The notes: generated by a model from the letters alone, not told the origin. Shown: positions 1 to 9,215, counted from the stretch's first letter. The stretch is DNA of 64,000 bases from Falsiroseomonas stagni DSM 19981 (GCF_900114315.1 NZ_FOSQ01000001.1:1032202-1096201); one strand, 5' to 3'. Program-made: numbers and translations.

Positions 1-1
1 A

Positions 2-577
2 GCACAGGGCCAGGAAATCCGCCTGCTGATGCTGGGGGACAGCATCACCGCGGGCTTCGGCCTGGCGCGCGGCGAAGGCCCGCCGGCGCGGATCGAGGCG
101 CTGCTGCGGGCCAGGGGCCGCCCCGTGCGCGTGCTGGATGCCGGCGTGTCCGGCGACACCACGGCGGGCGGGCGGGCGCGGCTGGAATGGGCGCTGGCGG
201 ACCGGCCCCATGCGGTGATCGTGGCACTCGGCGGCAATGACGGGCTGCGGGGCCTGACGCCCGCGCAGATGCGGGGCAACCTGGTCGCGATCCTGGATGC
301 GCTGGCCCGGCGCAACCTGCCGGTGCTGCTGGCGGGGATGATCGCGCCGCCCAACCTCGGCGCTGAATACGGCCGCGAATTCGCGGCGGTGTTCAGCGAC
401 CTGGCGCGGGACCGTCCCGATATCGTGTTCTACCCTTTCCTGCTGGAAGGCATCGCCGGCGACCCCGCTCTCAACCAGCCGGACCGCATCCACCCCACCG
501 CACGGGGCGCACAATTGCTGGCGGAGCGCATCCTTCCTGCCATCGAAACGCTACTGGACCGGGTGCGGCCTTTGTAG
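2..577 (+). CDS. GDSL/SGNH arylesterase (TesA-like), 5' end cut by window
   Basis: The reading frame is open from base 2, so the start codon and probably an export signal lie outside the window. The visible part begins just before the block-I motif GDSITAG, whose Ser is the nucleophile. The block-III Asn is seen in GGND and the catalytic Asp/His pair in DRIHP near the C-terminus. This is the SGNH-hydrolase pattern of the TesA multifunctional acyl-CoA thioesterase/arylesterase family, which hydrolyses ester or thioester bonds, usually in the periplasm. The frame ends at the TAG at 575-577. The next gene, thpR, follows on the same strand after 36 bp and could be co-transcribed. The family is clear; the substrate is not. 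Confidence 0.88.
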   Translation, partial: AQGQEIRLLMLGDSITAGFGLARGEGPPARIEALLRARGRPVRVLDAGVSGDTTAGGRARLEWALADRPHAVIVALGGNDGLRGLTPAQMRGNLVAILDALARRNLPVLLAGMIAPPNLGAEYGREFAAVFSDLARDRPDIVFYPFLLEGIAGDPALNQPDRIHPTARGAQLLAERILPAIETLLDRVRPL

Positions 578-613
578 TCCGCTGGGGCTGCCCCGGATTC
601 GGAGCGCCTGCCG

Positions 614-1150
614 ATGCTGCGCCTGTTTGTCGCCCTCTCCCTCCCCCCCCTGGTCAAGGCCCAGATCTCGGCCCTGTCCGGGGGCATACCGGGTGCCCGT
701 TGGGTGCCGCCGGAGAACTACCACCTCACCCTCCGTTTCATCGGGGAGGTGCAGGGCTGGCAGGCGGAGGAGGTGGACGCGGCGCTGGCCGCCATCCGTT
801 GCCCGCGCTTCGACCTGGTCCTGGCCGGCGTCGGCACCTTCGAGAAGGCGGGGCGCATCCAGTCCCTGCATGTGACGGCGGAGCGGTCGGACGCCCTGAC
901 CCGCCTGCAGAACAAGGTGGAAACCGCCATGCAGCGCATCGGGCTGGAGCCGGAGCGCAAGCGCTTCGCCCCCCATGTGACGCTGGCGCGGACGGACCGG
1001 GCGGAGACGCACAAGCTGATCGGCTTCGTCCAGGCCCACAGCCTGTTCCGCACGCCCCCCGTGACGGTGGAGCATTTTACTCTCTTCTCCTCCTTCCTCG
1101 GGAAGGAGGCCGCGCATTACGTGCCGGAGGTGGAATACGAGTTGGCGTGA
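614..1150 (+). CDS. thpR: RNA 2',3'-cyclic phosphodiesterase (2H family)
   Basis: This 178-residue protein has the two HxTx motifs that define 2H phosphoesterases: HLTL at residues 37-40 and HVTL at 121-124. The N-terminal MLRLFVALSLP and the WVPPENYHLTL segment are typical of ThpR (formerly LigT). The family opens 2',3'-cyclic phosphate ends on RNA in the cytoplasm, and older literature describes 2'-5' RNA ligase activity in vitro. Its length matches the family. It sits 36 bp downstream of the esterase gene and converges with cysD, which ends 67 bp further on. Confidence 0.9.
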   Translation: MLRLFVALSLPPLVKAQISALSGGIPGARWVPPENYHLTLRFIGEVQGWQAEEVDAALAAIRCPRFDLVLAGVGTFEKAGRIQSLHVTAERSDALTRLQNKVETAMQRIGLEPERKRFAPHVTLARTDRAETHKLIGFVQAHSLFRTPPVTVEHFTLFSSFLGKEAAHYVPEVEYELA

Positions 1151-1217
1151 TCGACAACGGCTGGTGCGCGTCGCGGGGCCCGGGCGGCCCGCTTCGCAAC
1201 CCGCCTGCGGCAGCCTG

Positions 1218-2138
1218 TCAAAAATACCCTTCGCGTTTCTTGCGTTCCATCGACGCCTCCTGGTCGCTGTCGATCAGGCGGCCCTCGCGTTCGCTCTTCC
1301 GGCTTTCGCGGATTTCGGCCAGGACCTGCCCGATCGTCTCCGCCCGGCTTTCATGGGCGCCGGTCAGGGGCCAGTCGCCCATGGTGCGGAAGCGGACCCA
1401 CATCGGCTCCACGCTCTCCCCGTGCTCCAGGGGCATCCGGTCGTCGTCGCGCATGATGAGGGCGCCGGAGCGGCGGACCATCGGGCGCAGGGCCGCGAAA
1501 TAGAGGGGTACCACGGGGATCTCCTCCGCCGCGATGTAGTCCCAGACGTCGAATTCGGTCCAGTTGGAGAGGGGGAAGACGCGCATGCCCTCCCCGGCGT
1601 TGAGCCGCGTGTTGTAGAGGCCCCAGAGTTCCGGCCGCTGGTTCCGGGGCTCCCAGGCATGGCCGGCGGTGCGGTGGCTGAAGACGCGTTCCTTGGCCCG
1701 TGCCTTCTCCTCGTCCCTCCGCGCGCCGCCCAGGGCGGCGTCGAAGCCATGCGCGTCCAGCGCCTGCTTCAGCGCCTCCGTCCCCATGACGTTCATATGG
1801 AGCTGGGAGCCGTGGGTGAGGGGGCCGATGCCGCGCGCCAGGCCGTCGGGGTTGGTGTGGACGATGCAATGCAGGCCGAGTTCCGCCACGCGCCGGTCCC
1901 GGAATTCCAGCATCGCCTTGAAATCCCAGCCCGTCGCGATGTGCAGCAGGGGGAAGGGCGGCTTGCCGGGCGCGAAGGCCTTCATCGCCATGTGCAGGAC
2001 GACGCTGCTGTCCTTGCCGATGGAGTAGAGCAGGACGGGATTGCGGAAGCTGGCCGCGGTTTCGCGGATGATGGCGATGCCCTCGGCTTCCAGGCGCCGG
2101 AGATGGGGCGACAATCGGCTGGGTTGGGCGTCGGCCAT
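1218..2138 (-). CDS. cysD: sulfate adenylyltransferase subunit 2 (CysD)
   Basis: A 306-residue protein with the PP-loop motif YSIGKDSSV characteristic of CysD, followed by the conserved [24 protein letters not shown] and [12 protein letters not shown] blocks. CysD is the catalytic subunit of the heterodimeric ATP sulfurylase that makes adenosine 5'-phosphosulfate from ATP and sulfate; its partner is the GTPase CysN or the CysNC fusion. The ATG at 2138 is preceded by GGAG with 9 bp spacing; the frame is open further upstream, but residues before this ATG are unlike the family. No cysN lies next to it: downstream is thpR on the other strand and upstream is CarD. Confidence 0.93.
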   Translation of the reverse strand: MADAQPSRLSPHLRRLEAEGIAIIRETAASFRNPVLLYSIGKDSSVVLHMAMKAFAPGKPPFPLLHIATGWDFKAMLEFRDRRVAELGLHCIVHTNPDGLARGIGPLTHGSQLHMNVMGTEALKQALDAHGFDAALGGARRDEEKARAKERVFSHRTAGHAWEPRNQRPELWGLYNTRLNAGEGMRVFPLSNWTEFDVWDYIAAEEIPVVPLYFAALRPMVRRSGALIMRDDDRMPLEHGESVEPMWVRFRTMGDWPLTGAHESRAETIGQVLAEIRESRKSEREGRLIDSDQEASMERKKREGYF

Positions 2139-2160
2139 GGGCTCAGGCTCCGGTGAAGGG

Positions 2161-2186
2161 CCCGGGGGCGCGGTGGCGCCCCCGGG
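2161..2186. terminator. GC-rich hairpin between CarD gene and cysD
   Basis: An 11-bp perfect inverted repeat (2161-2171 and 2176-2186) encloses a 4-nt loop. It lies just downstream of the CarD gene and upstream of the cysD ribosome-binding site on the minus strand. There is no U-tract, so it may be a weak terminator or a processing/attenuation hairpin between the two genes. Confidence 0.5.
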
Positions 2187-2194
2187 GCGGGGCC

Positions 2195-2245
2195 TCAGGT
2201 TACGGTCTTGAGACCCGACGTCGCCGTCAGGTGACGGTCTTGAGA
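2195..2245. repeat. 19-bp direct repeat duplicating the CarD gene end
   Basis: Bases 2227-2245 are the last codons and stop of the CarD gene. Bases 2195-2213 repeat them with a single mismatch, 32 bp downstream of the gene end. Read on the minus strand, both copies encode the same tail, LKTVT followed by TGA. It is one of five gene-end duplications in the window. Confidence 0.8.
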
Positions 2246-3306
2246 AACGTCTGCAGCTTGTCGGCCGCGGCGTTCTTGTCCGTGCGGTCGATGGCGGCGA
2301 GTTCAGCCGACAGGCGATCCAGCGCCTGTTCGTAGATCTGGCGCTCGGAGAAGGACTGGTCCGGCTGGCCGGCATTGCGGTGCAGGTCGCGCACCACTTC
2401 CGCGATGGCCAGCGGGTCGCCGGAGTTGATCTTCGCTTCGTATTCCTGGGCGCGGCGGGACCACATGGTGCGCTTGATGCGGGCGCGGCCGCGCAGCACT
2501 TCCAGCGCCTCGTTCATCATCTCCGCGCTGGCGAGCTTGCGGAGGCCGGAGGAGGCGGCCTTGTTGACCGGAACGCGCAGCGTCATCCGGTTCTCCTCGA
2601 AGGTCACGATGATGACCTTGAGGGACATGCCGGCCACCGGCATTTCCTCGATCCCCTGGACCTGGCCGACGCCATGGGTGGGGTAGACGACATGGTCGCC
2701 GGCCTTGAACTCCACCGGCGGGCCCTTGGGCTTCGGCGGCGGGGGCGGGGAGGAAGCGTCATCCCCTTCCTCCACCACCGGCTGGCGGGGCGCGGGACGG
2801 GGGGGATAGACCGGCGGGCGCGCCGAGGCGGCGGCGGCGGCGGCGGGGCGGGGTGGCGTGCTGCGGTTCTGCATCGGGGGTGCCGGGCGCGGTGCGGGAT
2901 CGGGCGCGCGGACGGGCGGCGGGGCGGCTGCCTTGGCTTCGGCCGGGGCGGCCTTGGCCGCGGGGGCATCGGCGGCGGGCGCCTTGGCGGCGGCGGATTT
3001 GCCGGCCGGGGCCTTGCCCGCGGCGGCCTTGCTGGTCGGGGCTTTCGCAGCCGGGGCCTTGGCCTCCGGCGCCGTCGGGGCTGGGGTCTTGATGGTCGGG
3101 GCCTTGCTGTCAGGGGTCTTCGGGGTGGGCGCTGCCGGCTTCGCCGGGGAGGCTGCCTGGGACCTGGCGGCGGGCGGCGCTGCGGCCGCCTTGGCGCCCG
3201 CCTTGCCGGGCTGCTTCGCCACGGCGGCGGCCTGGGCCCTGGGAGCGGCCTTCGTCAGGGCGCCGGCCTTGGCGGCGCCCGTCTTGGCCTGGGCGGTTTG
3301 CTTCAT
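2227..3306 (-). CDS. CarD/CdnL-family RNA polymerase-binding regulator with Ala/Lys/Pro-rich N-terminal tail
   Basis: The C-terminal 160 residues (about 200-359) form a complete CarD/CdnL protein. It begins with the RNA-polymerase-interacting, Tudor-like segment [17 protein letters not shown] and continues with a helical DNA-binding part. Such proteins bind the RNA polymerase beta subunit and stabilise open promoter complexes. The first roughly 200 residues are low complexity: repeated KAPA/KAAA units and then a Pro/Arg-rich stretch, resembling histone H1-like tails. The ATG at 3306 was chosen because GGTGG lies just upstream; an in-frame ATG at 3339 is possible. The tail is very GC-rich but the frame is intact. 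cysD lies downstream. Confidence 0.88.
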   Translation of the reverse strand: MKQTAQAKTGAAKAGALTKAAPRAQAAAVAKQPGKAGAKAAAAPPAARSQAASPAKPAAPTPKTPDSKAPTIKTPAPTAPEAKAPAAKAPTSKAAAGKAPAGKSAAAKAPAADAPAAKAAPAEAKAAAPPPVRAPDPAPRPAPPMQNRSTPPRPAAAAAASARPPVYPPRPAPRQPVVEEGDDASSPPPPPKPKGPPVEFKAGDHVVYPTHGVGQVQGIEEMPVAGMSLKVIIVTFEENRMTLRVPVNKAASSGLRKLASAEMMNEALEVLRGRARIKRTMWSRRAQEYEAKINSGDPLAIAEVVRDLHRNAGQPDQSFSERQIYEQALDRLSAELAAIDRTDKNAAADKLQTFLKTVT

Positions 3307-3552
3307 CACGCCACCCGCTTTCCATGCCGCATCCGGCACAACCTGGCACGCGGCCTTCCCCGCCGGGGAAGGGCACCGCGGGCGAGGCCCGGTCGCGGGC
3401 TTGTCATGAACCCGATGAGGGGGAAACGCGCGGCAGGCCGTGCCGTTTTCCCGATCTCATTGATAACATAACACAAAGCGGCGCGCGTTTCCACCCCCGC
3501 CCCGCCGGGGGGCGAAGGGGCGTGCCTTTCCGCGGCCCGCGGCGATCCGGTG

Positions 3553-3885
3553 TCAGGGCGAGCCGGGATTGGGGTCGAAAAGCTCCTTCTTCCCCGGCTT
3601 GTCCTTCCATTCATCCGCATCGGCCGGCGCCTGTCCCTTGCGGGTGATGTTCGGCCATTGCGTGGAATAGGTGCGGTTCAGCTCGACCCAGGGCGTCGCC
3701 TTGTCATCGCTGTCGGGCAGGATGGCCTCCGCGGGGCATTCCGGTTCGCAGACGCCGCAATCGATGCATTCGTCGGGATGGATGACGAGCATGTTCTCGC
3801 CCACGTAGAAGCAGTCCACCGGACAGACCTCCACGCAGTCCATGTACTTGCACTTGATGCAGTTCTCGGTGACGACGTAGGTCAA
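3553..3885 (-). CDS. fdxA: 7Fe (3Fe-4S/4Fe-4S) ferredoxin FdxA
   Basis: A 110-residue ferredoxin with the Cys pattern of the FdxA/FdII family: [19 protein letters not shown] followed by [12 protein letters not shown]. The long C-terminal extension ([15 protein letters not shown]) is usual in this family. It carries electrons in the cytoplasm; its partner cannot be read from context. The start is a TTG at 3883-3885: translation from there gives LTYVVTENC, matching the usual MTYVVTENC start. A GGAGG lies 5 bp upstream. The ATG 19 codons further upstream would add residues foreign to the family. Confidence 0.93.
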   Translation of the reverse strand: MTYVVTENCIKCKYMDCVEVCPVDCFYVGENMLVIHPDECIDCGVCEPECPAEAILPDSDDKATPWVELNRTYSTQWPNITRKGQAPADADEWKDKPGKKELFDPNPGSP

Positions 3886-3895
3886 CTGCGCCTCC
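3886..3895 (-). promoter_or_regulatory. ribosome-binding site fixing the TTG start of fdxA
   Basis: On the minus strand GGAGG followed by CGCAG leads directly into the TTG codon at 3885. This strong Shine-Dalgarno sequence is the reason for preferring TTG over the upstream in-frame ATG at 3942. Confidence 0.75.
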
Positions 3896-4036
3896 GGCGG
3901 AGATGCGTGCCGCGCCCCAGCGGCGGCGGTCAGCCGCGCCATGCCAAGGGCGCGGAGATGACGACATGGCCCGGCGCGCGACGCAAGGCAAGCGGGGTAT
4001 GCCGCAGCGCGTCATGCCACGCCGTCCCGGCAGTGA

Positions 4037-4321
4037 TCAGGCGGGATCGGACAGGTCGTCGTAGAGGCCCCGCGCCTCGGTCGCCGGGCCGCGGCGCTCC
4101 GCCAGTGCCAGCACCCGCCAGACGCGCACGCGGTCGCCGATCGTCAGCGTCAGCACATCGCCGACGCGCAGCTTCGCATGGGGCTTGTCGGTCGGCAGGC
4201 GGTTGATGCGCACCCGGCCGGCCGAAACCTGCCGAGCGCATTCCCCCCGCGTCTTGGCCAGGCGCGCGCACCAGAGCCAGAGGTCGAGACGCTGGAAATC
4301 GCGCCCTTCCCCTGCCTCCAT
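4037..4321 (-). CDS. S4-domain RNA-binding protein (HslR/Hsp15-like)
   Basis: A 94-residue protein that is essentially one S4 domain: RLDLWLWCARLAKTRGECARQVSAGRVRINRLPTDK in two blocks, then the GDVLTLTIGDRVRVWRVL strand region. This matches the Hsp15 (HslR) family, which binds stalled 50S subunits or structured RNA. It starts 7 bp after the stop of the helicase gene on the same strand, so the two are probably translated from one mRNA. The pairing of an S4 protein with the Suv3-like helicase suggests a shared role in RNA metabolism, which is inference. Confidence 0.88.
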   Translation of the reverse strand: MEAGEGRDFQRLDLWLWCARLAKTRGECARQVSAGRVRINRLPTDKPHAKLRVGDVLTLTIGDRVRVWRVLALAERRGPATEARGLYDDLSDPA

Positions 4322-4328
4322 GCCGCGA

Positions 4329-7300
4329 TCAGTCCTTCTTCAGCTTGAGCTGCGCCAGGACGGCGAAGGGCGAATCGGGCTTCGGCGCCGCGATCACCTC
4401 CCGCGGCCGGTCGCGCGGGCCGAAGCGGTCGCCGCCCCGGTCGCCACCGCGATCGGGGCGCGGGCCATCGAAGCGGGGGCGGTCACCGCGCGGGCGGTCG
4501 CCCTGGGGCCGATCCGGGCGCGGCCCATCGGGGCGGCGGTCCGGGCGGGGGCCGTCGAAGCGCGGCCGATCACCCTGGGGCCGGTCCTGGCGCGGACGAT
4601 CGCCCTGCGGGCGGTCCGCCTGGGGCGCTGGCGGCTGGTCGCCGGAAGGCGCGGCATCCCGGGGCGGGCGCGGGCCGGAGTCGCGGCGCGGACCGGAATC
4701 GCGGCGCTGGCCGTCCCTCGGCGGGCCGTCCCGGCGCTGACCCTCCCGCGGGGGGCCATCCCGGCGCGGGCCGCGATCCGGCCGTGGCTGGCGCAGCTCC
4801 GGCGGGATGGGCGGGCCGAAATAGACGGGGCGCGGCGCGCCATCCGGCGTGGCGTCCGGGCGGGGGCCGCGGGGGCGGTCATCGCGCCGATCATCGCGAC
4901 GGGGACCGCGCGCCTGCTCGGGACGCCCCTCCTGACGCCCCTCATGACGTCCCTCATGACGTCCCTCTGGCCGGCCTTCCGGACGGCGCGGCCCGCGCTG
5001 CCCCTGGCGTTCGGGCCGGTGGACGCTGATTCGGGGCGGCGCCGGCGGGCCGAACTGGCCCTCCTCCAGCTCGCCGCCCGGGATCAGCCGGAAGCCCATC
5101 GCCTCCAGCGCCATGGGCAGCGTGTCGCCCTTCACGCCGAGGCGCGAGGCCAGCCCTTCCGGCACCGGCGCGGGGGCGCGGCGGGTCAGGTAGCCGAGCT
5201 CGCCCGCGATGCGCTCCGCGACGTCGAGGCGCAGCAGCACGCGTCCCGCCGGCAGCCAGCCCGCCATGATGGCGAAGCCGGGCGGCCAGCCTTCCGGCCC
5301 GCGCGGCGTGTTGGGATCGGCCGGCGCCGGCAGCGGCACTTCCGGCAGCGTCACCGCCACCAGGCCGGGATTGGGCAGCAGCGGCGTCGGGATGTTGCGG
5401 CGGAGCGCCCAGAGCTGGGCGCGCAGCTGCATCGCCCGCGGCTTCAGCACATCGGGCATGTAGAGCGCATAGCGCCCCGCCCGGATGCCGATGGCCTTGA
5501 GGCGCGCCCGGAGATCGGCCGGCACCTCCCGGTCCGTCGCACCAGGGGCAAGGCCCATATTCTCCCGCAGCCGGAAGGCGGGGCCGCGCAGCGTGTTGTC
5601 CTCGGCGGCCTTGGCCTCCATGGCCTCCAGCCCGCCGAGTTCCTTCTTCACCAGTGCATCGAGCCAGAGGGCGAGCTTGGCCCGCACCCTCTCCCGCTGG
5701 GTGTTGTCGAGGAATTCGGTGGCGATGACGTCCACATGGGGCTTCAGCGGTTCCGGCCCCGGGCGCAGCCGCGCGACCTCCGCATTGTCCCACATCACGC
5801 GGTGCTGCGGCGTCAGGGTGAAGGATTCGTCCTTCGCCATCTCCAGCGCGGCGAGGCGCCTCGGCATCTCCTCCCGCAGCGCACGGCGGGCGGCCCGCAG
5901 GACGAGGCGCTTCTCCTCCTCCTTCGTCGCATCCGGGTCGGGGTGGAAGTGGAAGCCCTGCACCTTGCCGACGGAATGGCCTTCCACCAGCACGTCGCCC
6001 TGGCGGGTGACGGCGGAGAGCAGTTCCTTCTCCGTATCGTCCAGGCTGCGGATCAGGTGGGCGGCGCGGCGGTCCACGAAGCGGGCGATCAGGCGTTCAT
6101 GCAGCGCGTCGCTGACCGCTTCCTCGGCGCGGCGGGCCTCGGCCTGCTGCGTCTCGGCGTCCGCCAGCCAGTCGCCACGGGCGGCGATGTAGGCCCAGAT
6201 GCGGATATGGGCGAGGCGCGCCATCAGCGTGTCGAGGTCACCCTCCACATTGCCGAGTGCGGCGATGTTGCCCGCCACCCAATCCGTCGGCAGGCGGCCT
6301 TCCTGCGCGAGATGCGTGAAGATCTTGCCGCAGAGCCTCGTGTGGCTGTCATCCGACATCTTGCGGAAATCGGGCACCTGGCAGGCTTCCCACAGCAGCC
6401 GCACGCGGGCGCGGCCCTGCGCCAGGCCGCGCGTCTCCGCTTCCCGCGACAGCGCGTTCAGCGTGATGTGGTCGACCGCGTCATTGCCCTTGGCGAGGCC
6501 CGGCTGGGGCGGCGGGGCGGCCAGGCTGTCCAGCAGCCCGTCGATGCTGCCGAAATCGAGGTCGCTGTTCCGCCAGGCGATCTGGGACAGGGCCTCGAAG
6601 TGATGGCCCTCGATCTGGTGGGCGAGTTCGTCGGGCAGGGGCGGGCATTCGGCTGTCGTGCCGAAGGTGCCGTCGCGCATGCCGCGGCCGGCGCGGCCGG
6701 CGATCTGCGCCGCTTCCTGCGCGTTCAGGGCGCGCAGGGTGTGGCCATCGAATTTTTTCAGATCGGCGAAGGCGACATGGTCCACATCCATGTTCAGGCC
6801 CATGCCGATGGCATCCGTCGCCACCAGGAAATCGACTTCACGATTCTGGTACAGCGCGACCTGCGCATTCCGCGTGCGCGGCGACAGGCGCCCCATCACC
6901 ACGGCGCAACCGCCCCGGCGACGGCGCACGGCTTCCGCGATCGCGTAGACCTCCGTCGCGCTGAAGGCGACGATGGCGGAACGCGGCGGCAGCTTCGTCA
7001 GCTTGGCCTGACCGGCGTGGGTGAGCTGCGAGAGGCGCGGGCGCGTCTCGATCTCGGCCTGGGGGACCAGGCGCTGCAGCAGGGGGCGGATGGTCTCCGC
7101 GCCCAGGAACATCGTCTCGACCAGGCCGCGGGCATGCAGCAGGCGGTCGGTGAAGATGTGGCCGCGATCGGCATCGGCGCAGAGCTGGATCTCGTCCACC
7201 GCCACGAATTCCGCGCGGCGGTCGAGCGGCATGGCCTCCACCGTGCAGGCGAACCAGCGGGCCTCCGGGGGGACGATCTTCTCCTCCCCCGTGATGAGGG

Positions 7301-7517
7301 CGACGTATTTCTCCCCCTTCGCGGCGACCATGCGGTCGTAATTCTCGCGCGCCAGCAGGCGCAGCGGGAATCCGATGATGCCGGAGGCATGCGCCAGCAA
7401 TCGCGTGATGGCGAGGTGGGTCTTGCCGGTATTGGTGGGGCCGAGCACGGCGCGAACCCGGGGAGCGAACATCTGGCCGTGTGACCTTGTGGTATCGGAC
7501 ATCTGGTTGGTCGGCAT
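4329..7517 (-). CDS. Suv3-like superfamily 2 RNA helicase with Arg/Asp/Pro/Gly-rich C-terminal tail
   Basis: A 1062-residue helicase resembling the mitochondrial SUV3 family. Visible motifs are Walker A GPTNTGKT (26-33), DEIQ (108-111), SATE in the SAT position, and motif VI QIAGRAGRG. The middle region holds the helical Suv3 C-terminal domains. Residues 829-1062 form a low-complexity tail of RPD, PQGDRP and RRDG units, ending in a plain SPFAVLAQLKLKKD segment; it is probably disordered and may bind RNA. Start candidates are ATGs at 7517, 7502 and 7472; none has a strong ribosome-binding site. Relatives take part in RNA decay. The frame stays open for another 1.7 kb upstream, which is a GC-rich artefact antisense to other genes. 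Confidence 0.87.
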   Translation of the reverse strand: MPTNQMSDTTRSHGQMFAPRVRAVLGPTNTGKTHLAITRLLAHASGIIGFPLRLLARENYDRMVAAKGEKYVALITGEEKIVPPEARWFACTVEAMPLDRRAEFVAVDEIQLCADADRGHIFTDRLLHARGLVETMFLGAETIRPLLQRLVPQAEIETRPRLSQLTHAGQAKLTKLPPRSAIVAFSATEVYAIAEAVRRRRGGCAVVMGRLSPRTRNAQVALYQNREVDFLVATDAIGMGLNMDVDHVAFADLKKFDGHTLRALNAQEAAQIAGRAGRGMRDGTFGTTAECPPLPDELAHQIEGHHFEALSQIAWRNSDLDFGSIDGLLDSLAAPPPQPGLAKGNDAVDHITLNALSREAETRGLAQGRARVRLLWEACQVPDFRKMSDDSHTRLCGKIFTHLAQEGRLPTDWVAGNIAALGNVEGDLDTLMARLAHIRIWAYIAARGDWLADAETQQAEARRAEEAVSDALHERLIARFVDRRAAHLIRSLDDTEKELLSAVTRQGDVLVEGHSVGKVQGFHFHPDPDATKEEEKRLVLRAARRALREEMPRRLAALEMAKDESFTLTPQHRVMWDNAEVARLRPGPEPLKPHVDVIATEFLDNTQRERVRAKLALWLDALVKKELGGLEAMEAKAAEDNTLRGPAFRLRENMGLAPGATDREVPADLRARLKAIGIRAGRYALYMPDVLKPRAMQLRAQLWALRRNIPTPLLPNPGLVAVTLPEVPLPAPADPNTPRGPEGWPPGFAIMAGWLPAGRVLLRLDVAERIAGELGYLTRRAPAPVPEGLASRLGVKGDTLPMALEAMGFRLIPGGELEEGQFGPPAPPRISVHRPERQGQRGPRRPEGRPEGRHEGRHEGRQEGRPEQARGPRRDDRRDDRPRGPRPDATPDGAPRPVYFGPPIPPELRQPRPDRGPRRDGPPREGQRRDGPPRDGQRRDSGPRRDSGPRPPRDAAPSGDQPPAPQADRPQGDRPRQDRPQGDRPRFDGPRPDRRPDGPRPDRPQGDRPRGDRPRFDGPRPDRGGDRGGDRFGPRDRPREVIAAPKPDSPFAVLAQLKLKKD

Positions 7518-7691
7518 GGTCCGTGGGGGAGGTGACGGGTGGCACGCCGCCGCGGGCTTGGCAACCTTTGGGGCCGGATTGGGCCGAGGTAGGGGCTCCG
7601 GCGGGGTTGGCAACGAAGCGTCAATCTTCCTGCGGGAGGGTGGGGGCCTGGCCGGTCCCCCCGCCGTGCCAGCTGGGGCAGGAGGCCCTGC

Positions 7692-8015
7692 ATGTCCGAC
7701 CCGCGAAGCCCGGCAGCCCTGCCGCGGCGGATTCCGTGGCTCATCGGCCTGGCCGTCGGCGCGCTGTCGCTGGCCATCGCCTGGGTTGCCGCCGGCATCA
7801 TGCCGTCGGACTTGCCCGACCCAGCCCCGATGGCCGAAGCCGAACGCCTGGCGCTGACCATGCTGGCCGTGGCGGTCGCGGCGCTGGCGATCCTGGCCGG
7901 CATCGCCGCCTTCGCCCTGGAATCCAGCCTGGAGCCGCCTGTCGCGCCCCGGCGGCCCCTGCCGGCAACGCCGGCGCGACGGCCGCAGGTTGTCACCCTG
8001 CGGGAAGCGGCCTGA
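7692..8015 (+). CDS. small membrane protein, two predicted helices, unknown function
   Basis: A 107-residue protein with two hydrophobic segments, roughly residues 15-35 (WLIGLAVGALSLAIAWVAAG) and 53-75, and a short Pro/Arg-rich C-terminus. I do not recognise a family. The ATG is supported by GGAGG with 6 bp spacing. It lies 174 bp from the divergently transcribed helicase gene and 48 bp upstream of a transporter gene on the same strand. Confidence 0.65.
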   Translation: MSDPRSPAALPRRIPWLIGLAVGALSLAIAWVAAGIMPSDLPDPAPMAEAERLALTMLAVAVAALAILAGIAAFALESSLEPPVAPRRPLPATPARRPQVVTLREAA

Positions 8016-8063
8016 CCCCCTTTCGCGCCAGCCCTCTTCCGCCGCTGACGCGCAGCGGTCAGG

Positions 8064-9215
8064 GTGCGCGCCGTGACCCTCGCCGCCCGCCATGCCCTGG
8101 TCTTCGCCACGCAATTCGCCGCGGTGGGCGTCATCCTGCCCTTCCTGCCGGCGGTGCTGGCCGGGCATGGGCTGTCGGCGGAACAGGTGGCGGTGGTGCT
8201 GGCCGTGGGGTCTGCCGTGCGGCTGGTGGCGGGGCCGCTCGGCGGACGGATCGCGGATGCCATCGGCAATGCGCCGGCGGTGCTGGCGGCCTCGGCGGCG
8301 ATCTCCGCGCTGGCGGCCTGCGGGTTCCTGCTGCCGGCGGGATTTCTCGCCCTGCTCCTGGTGCAGGCCGTGCACAGCGCGGCCATCGCGCCGATCGTGC
8401 CGCTGACGGATGCCGTGGCGGTCACCGCGGCGCGCGGGAAGCCGGGCTTCGACTACGCCCGTGTCCGCGCCGCCGGCAGCATCGCCTTCATCCTGGCCGC
8501 GCTGGCGGGCGGGCAGGCGGTGGCGCTGGCGGGGATTCAGGGCGCGGTGGTGGTGCTGGTGCTGTGCCTGGCCGGCACCGCCGTGGCGGCGCTGCTGCTG
8601 CCGCGGCCACCGGCCGGGGCGTCCCGCGCCGCGCGGGGCTGGGCGGGGTTCCTGGCGCCGCTGCGCATCCGGGCCTTCCGGCGGCTGCTCGCGGTCTCCG
8701 CCCTGATCCAGGCCAGCCACGCGATGTACTACGCCTTCGGCACGCTGCACTGGCAGGCGGCGGGGCTGGGGCCCGGGCTGATCGGCGCGCTCTGGGCCAC
8801 CGGGGTGGTGGCGGAGGTCGCGCTGTTCCTCTGGGGCCGCGGCATCGTCGCGCGGCTGGGGCCGACCGGCCTGTCCCTCGTCGCCGCCGGCGCCGGCGTG
8901 CTGCGCTGGGCCATCACGGCCGCCACGGTGGACCCGCTGTTCCTCTTTCCCGCCCAAATGCTGCATGCCGCCACCTTCGGCATGCAGCACCTGGCCGCCA
9001 TGGCCGTGCTGGCGCGGGTGGTGCCGCCGGCGGAGGCCGCGACGGCGCAGACGCTGCATGCGGCGCTGGGCGTCGGGCTGTGGATGATGCTCGTCACCCT
9101 GGCCTGCGGCCCGGCCTATGCGGCGCTGGGGGGGCTGGGCTTCTGGGGCATGGCGGCGCTCAGCCTGGCGGCCATCCCGGCCTCCCTCGCGCTCGGCCGC
9201 GCGCTCAGGCGGTGA
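8064..9215 (+). CDS. MFS transporter (HcaT/MFS_1-like)
   Basis: A 383-residue integral membrane protein with about 12 hydrophobic segments. A loop with the MFS signature-like GPLGGRIADAIG follows helix 2, and the FDYARVRAAGSIAF motif is typical of the phenylpropionate-permease-like MFS_1 group. The start is GTG at 8064, or more likely GTG at 8073, which has AGGG at a better distance. Its 3' end overlaps the convergent phosphoesterase gene by 11 bp. The substrate is not predictable. Confidence 0.82.
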   Translation: MRAVTLAARHALVFATQFAAVGVILPFLPAVLAGHGLSAEQVAVVLAVGSAVRLVAGPLGGRIADAIGNAPAVLAASAAISALAACGFLLPAGFLALLLVQAVHSAAIAPIVPLTDAVAVTAARGKPGFDYARVRAAGSIAFILAALAGGQAVALAGIQGAVVVLVLCLAGTAVAALLLPRPPAGASRAARGWAGFLAPLRIRAFRRLLAVSALIQASHAMYYAFGTLHWQAAGLGPGLIGALWATGVVAEVALFLWGRGIVARLGPTGLSLVAAGAGVLRWAITAATVDPLFLFPAQMLHAATFGMQHLAAMAVLARVVPPAEAATAQTLHAALGVGLWMMLVTLACGPAYAALGGLGFWGMAALSLAAIPASLALGRALRR

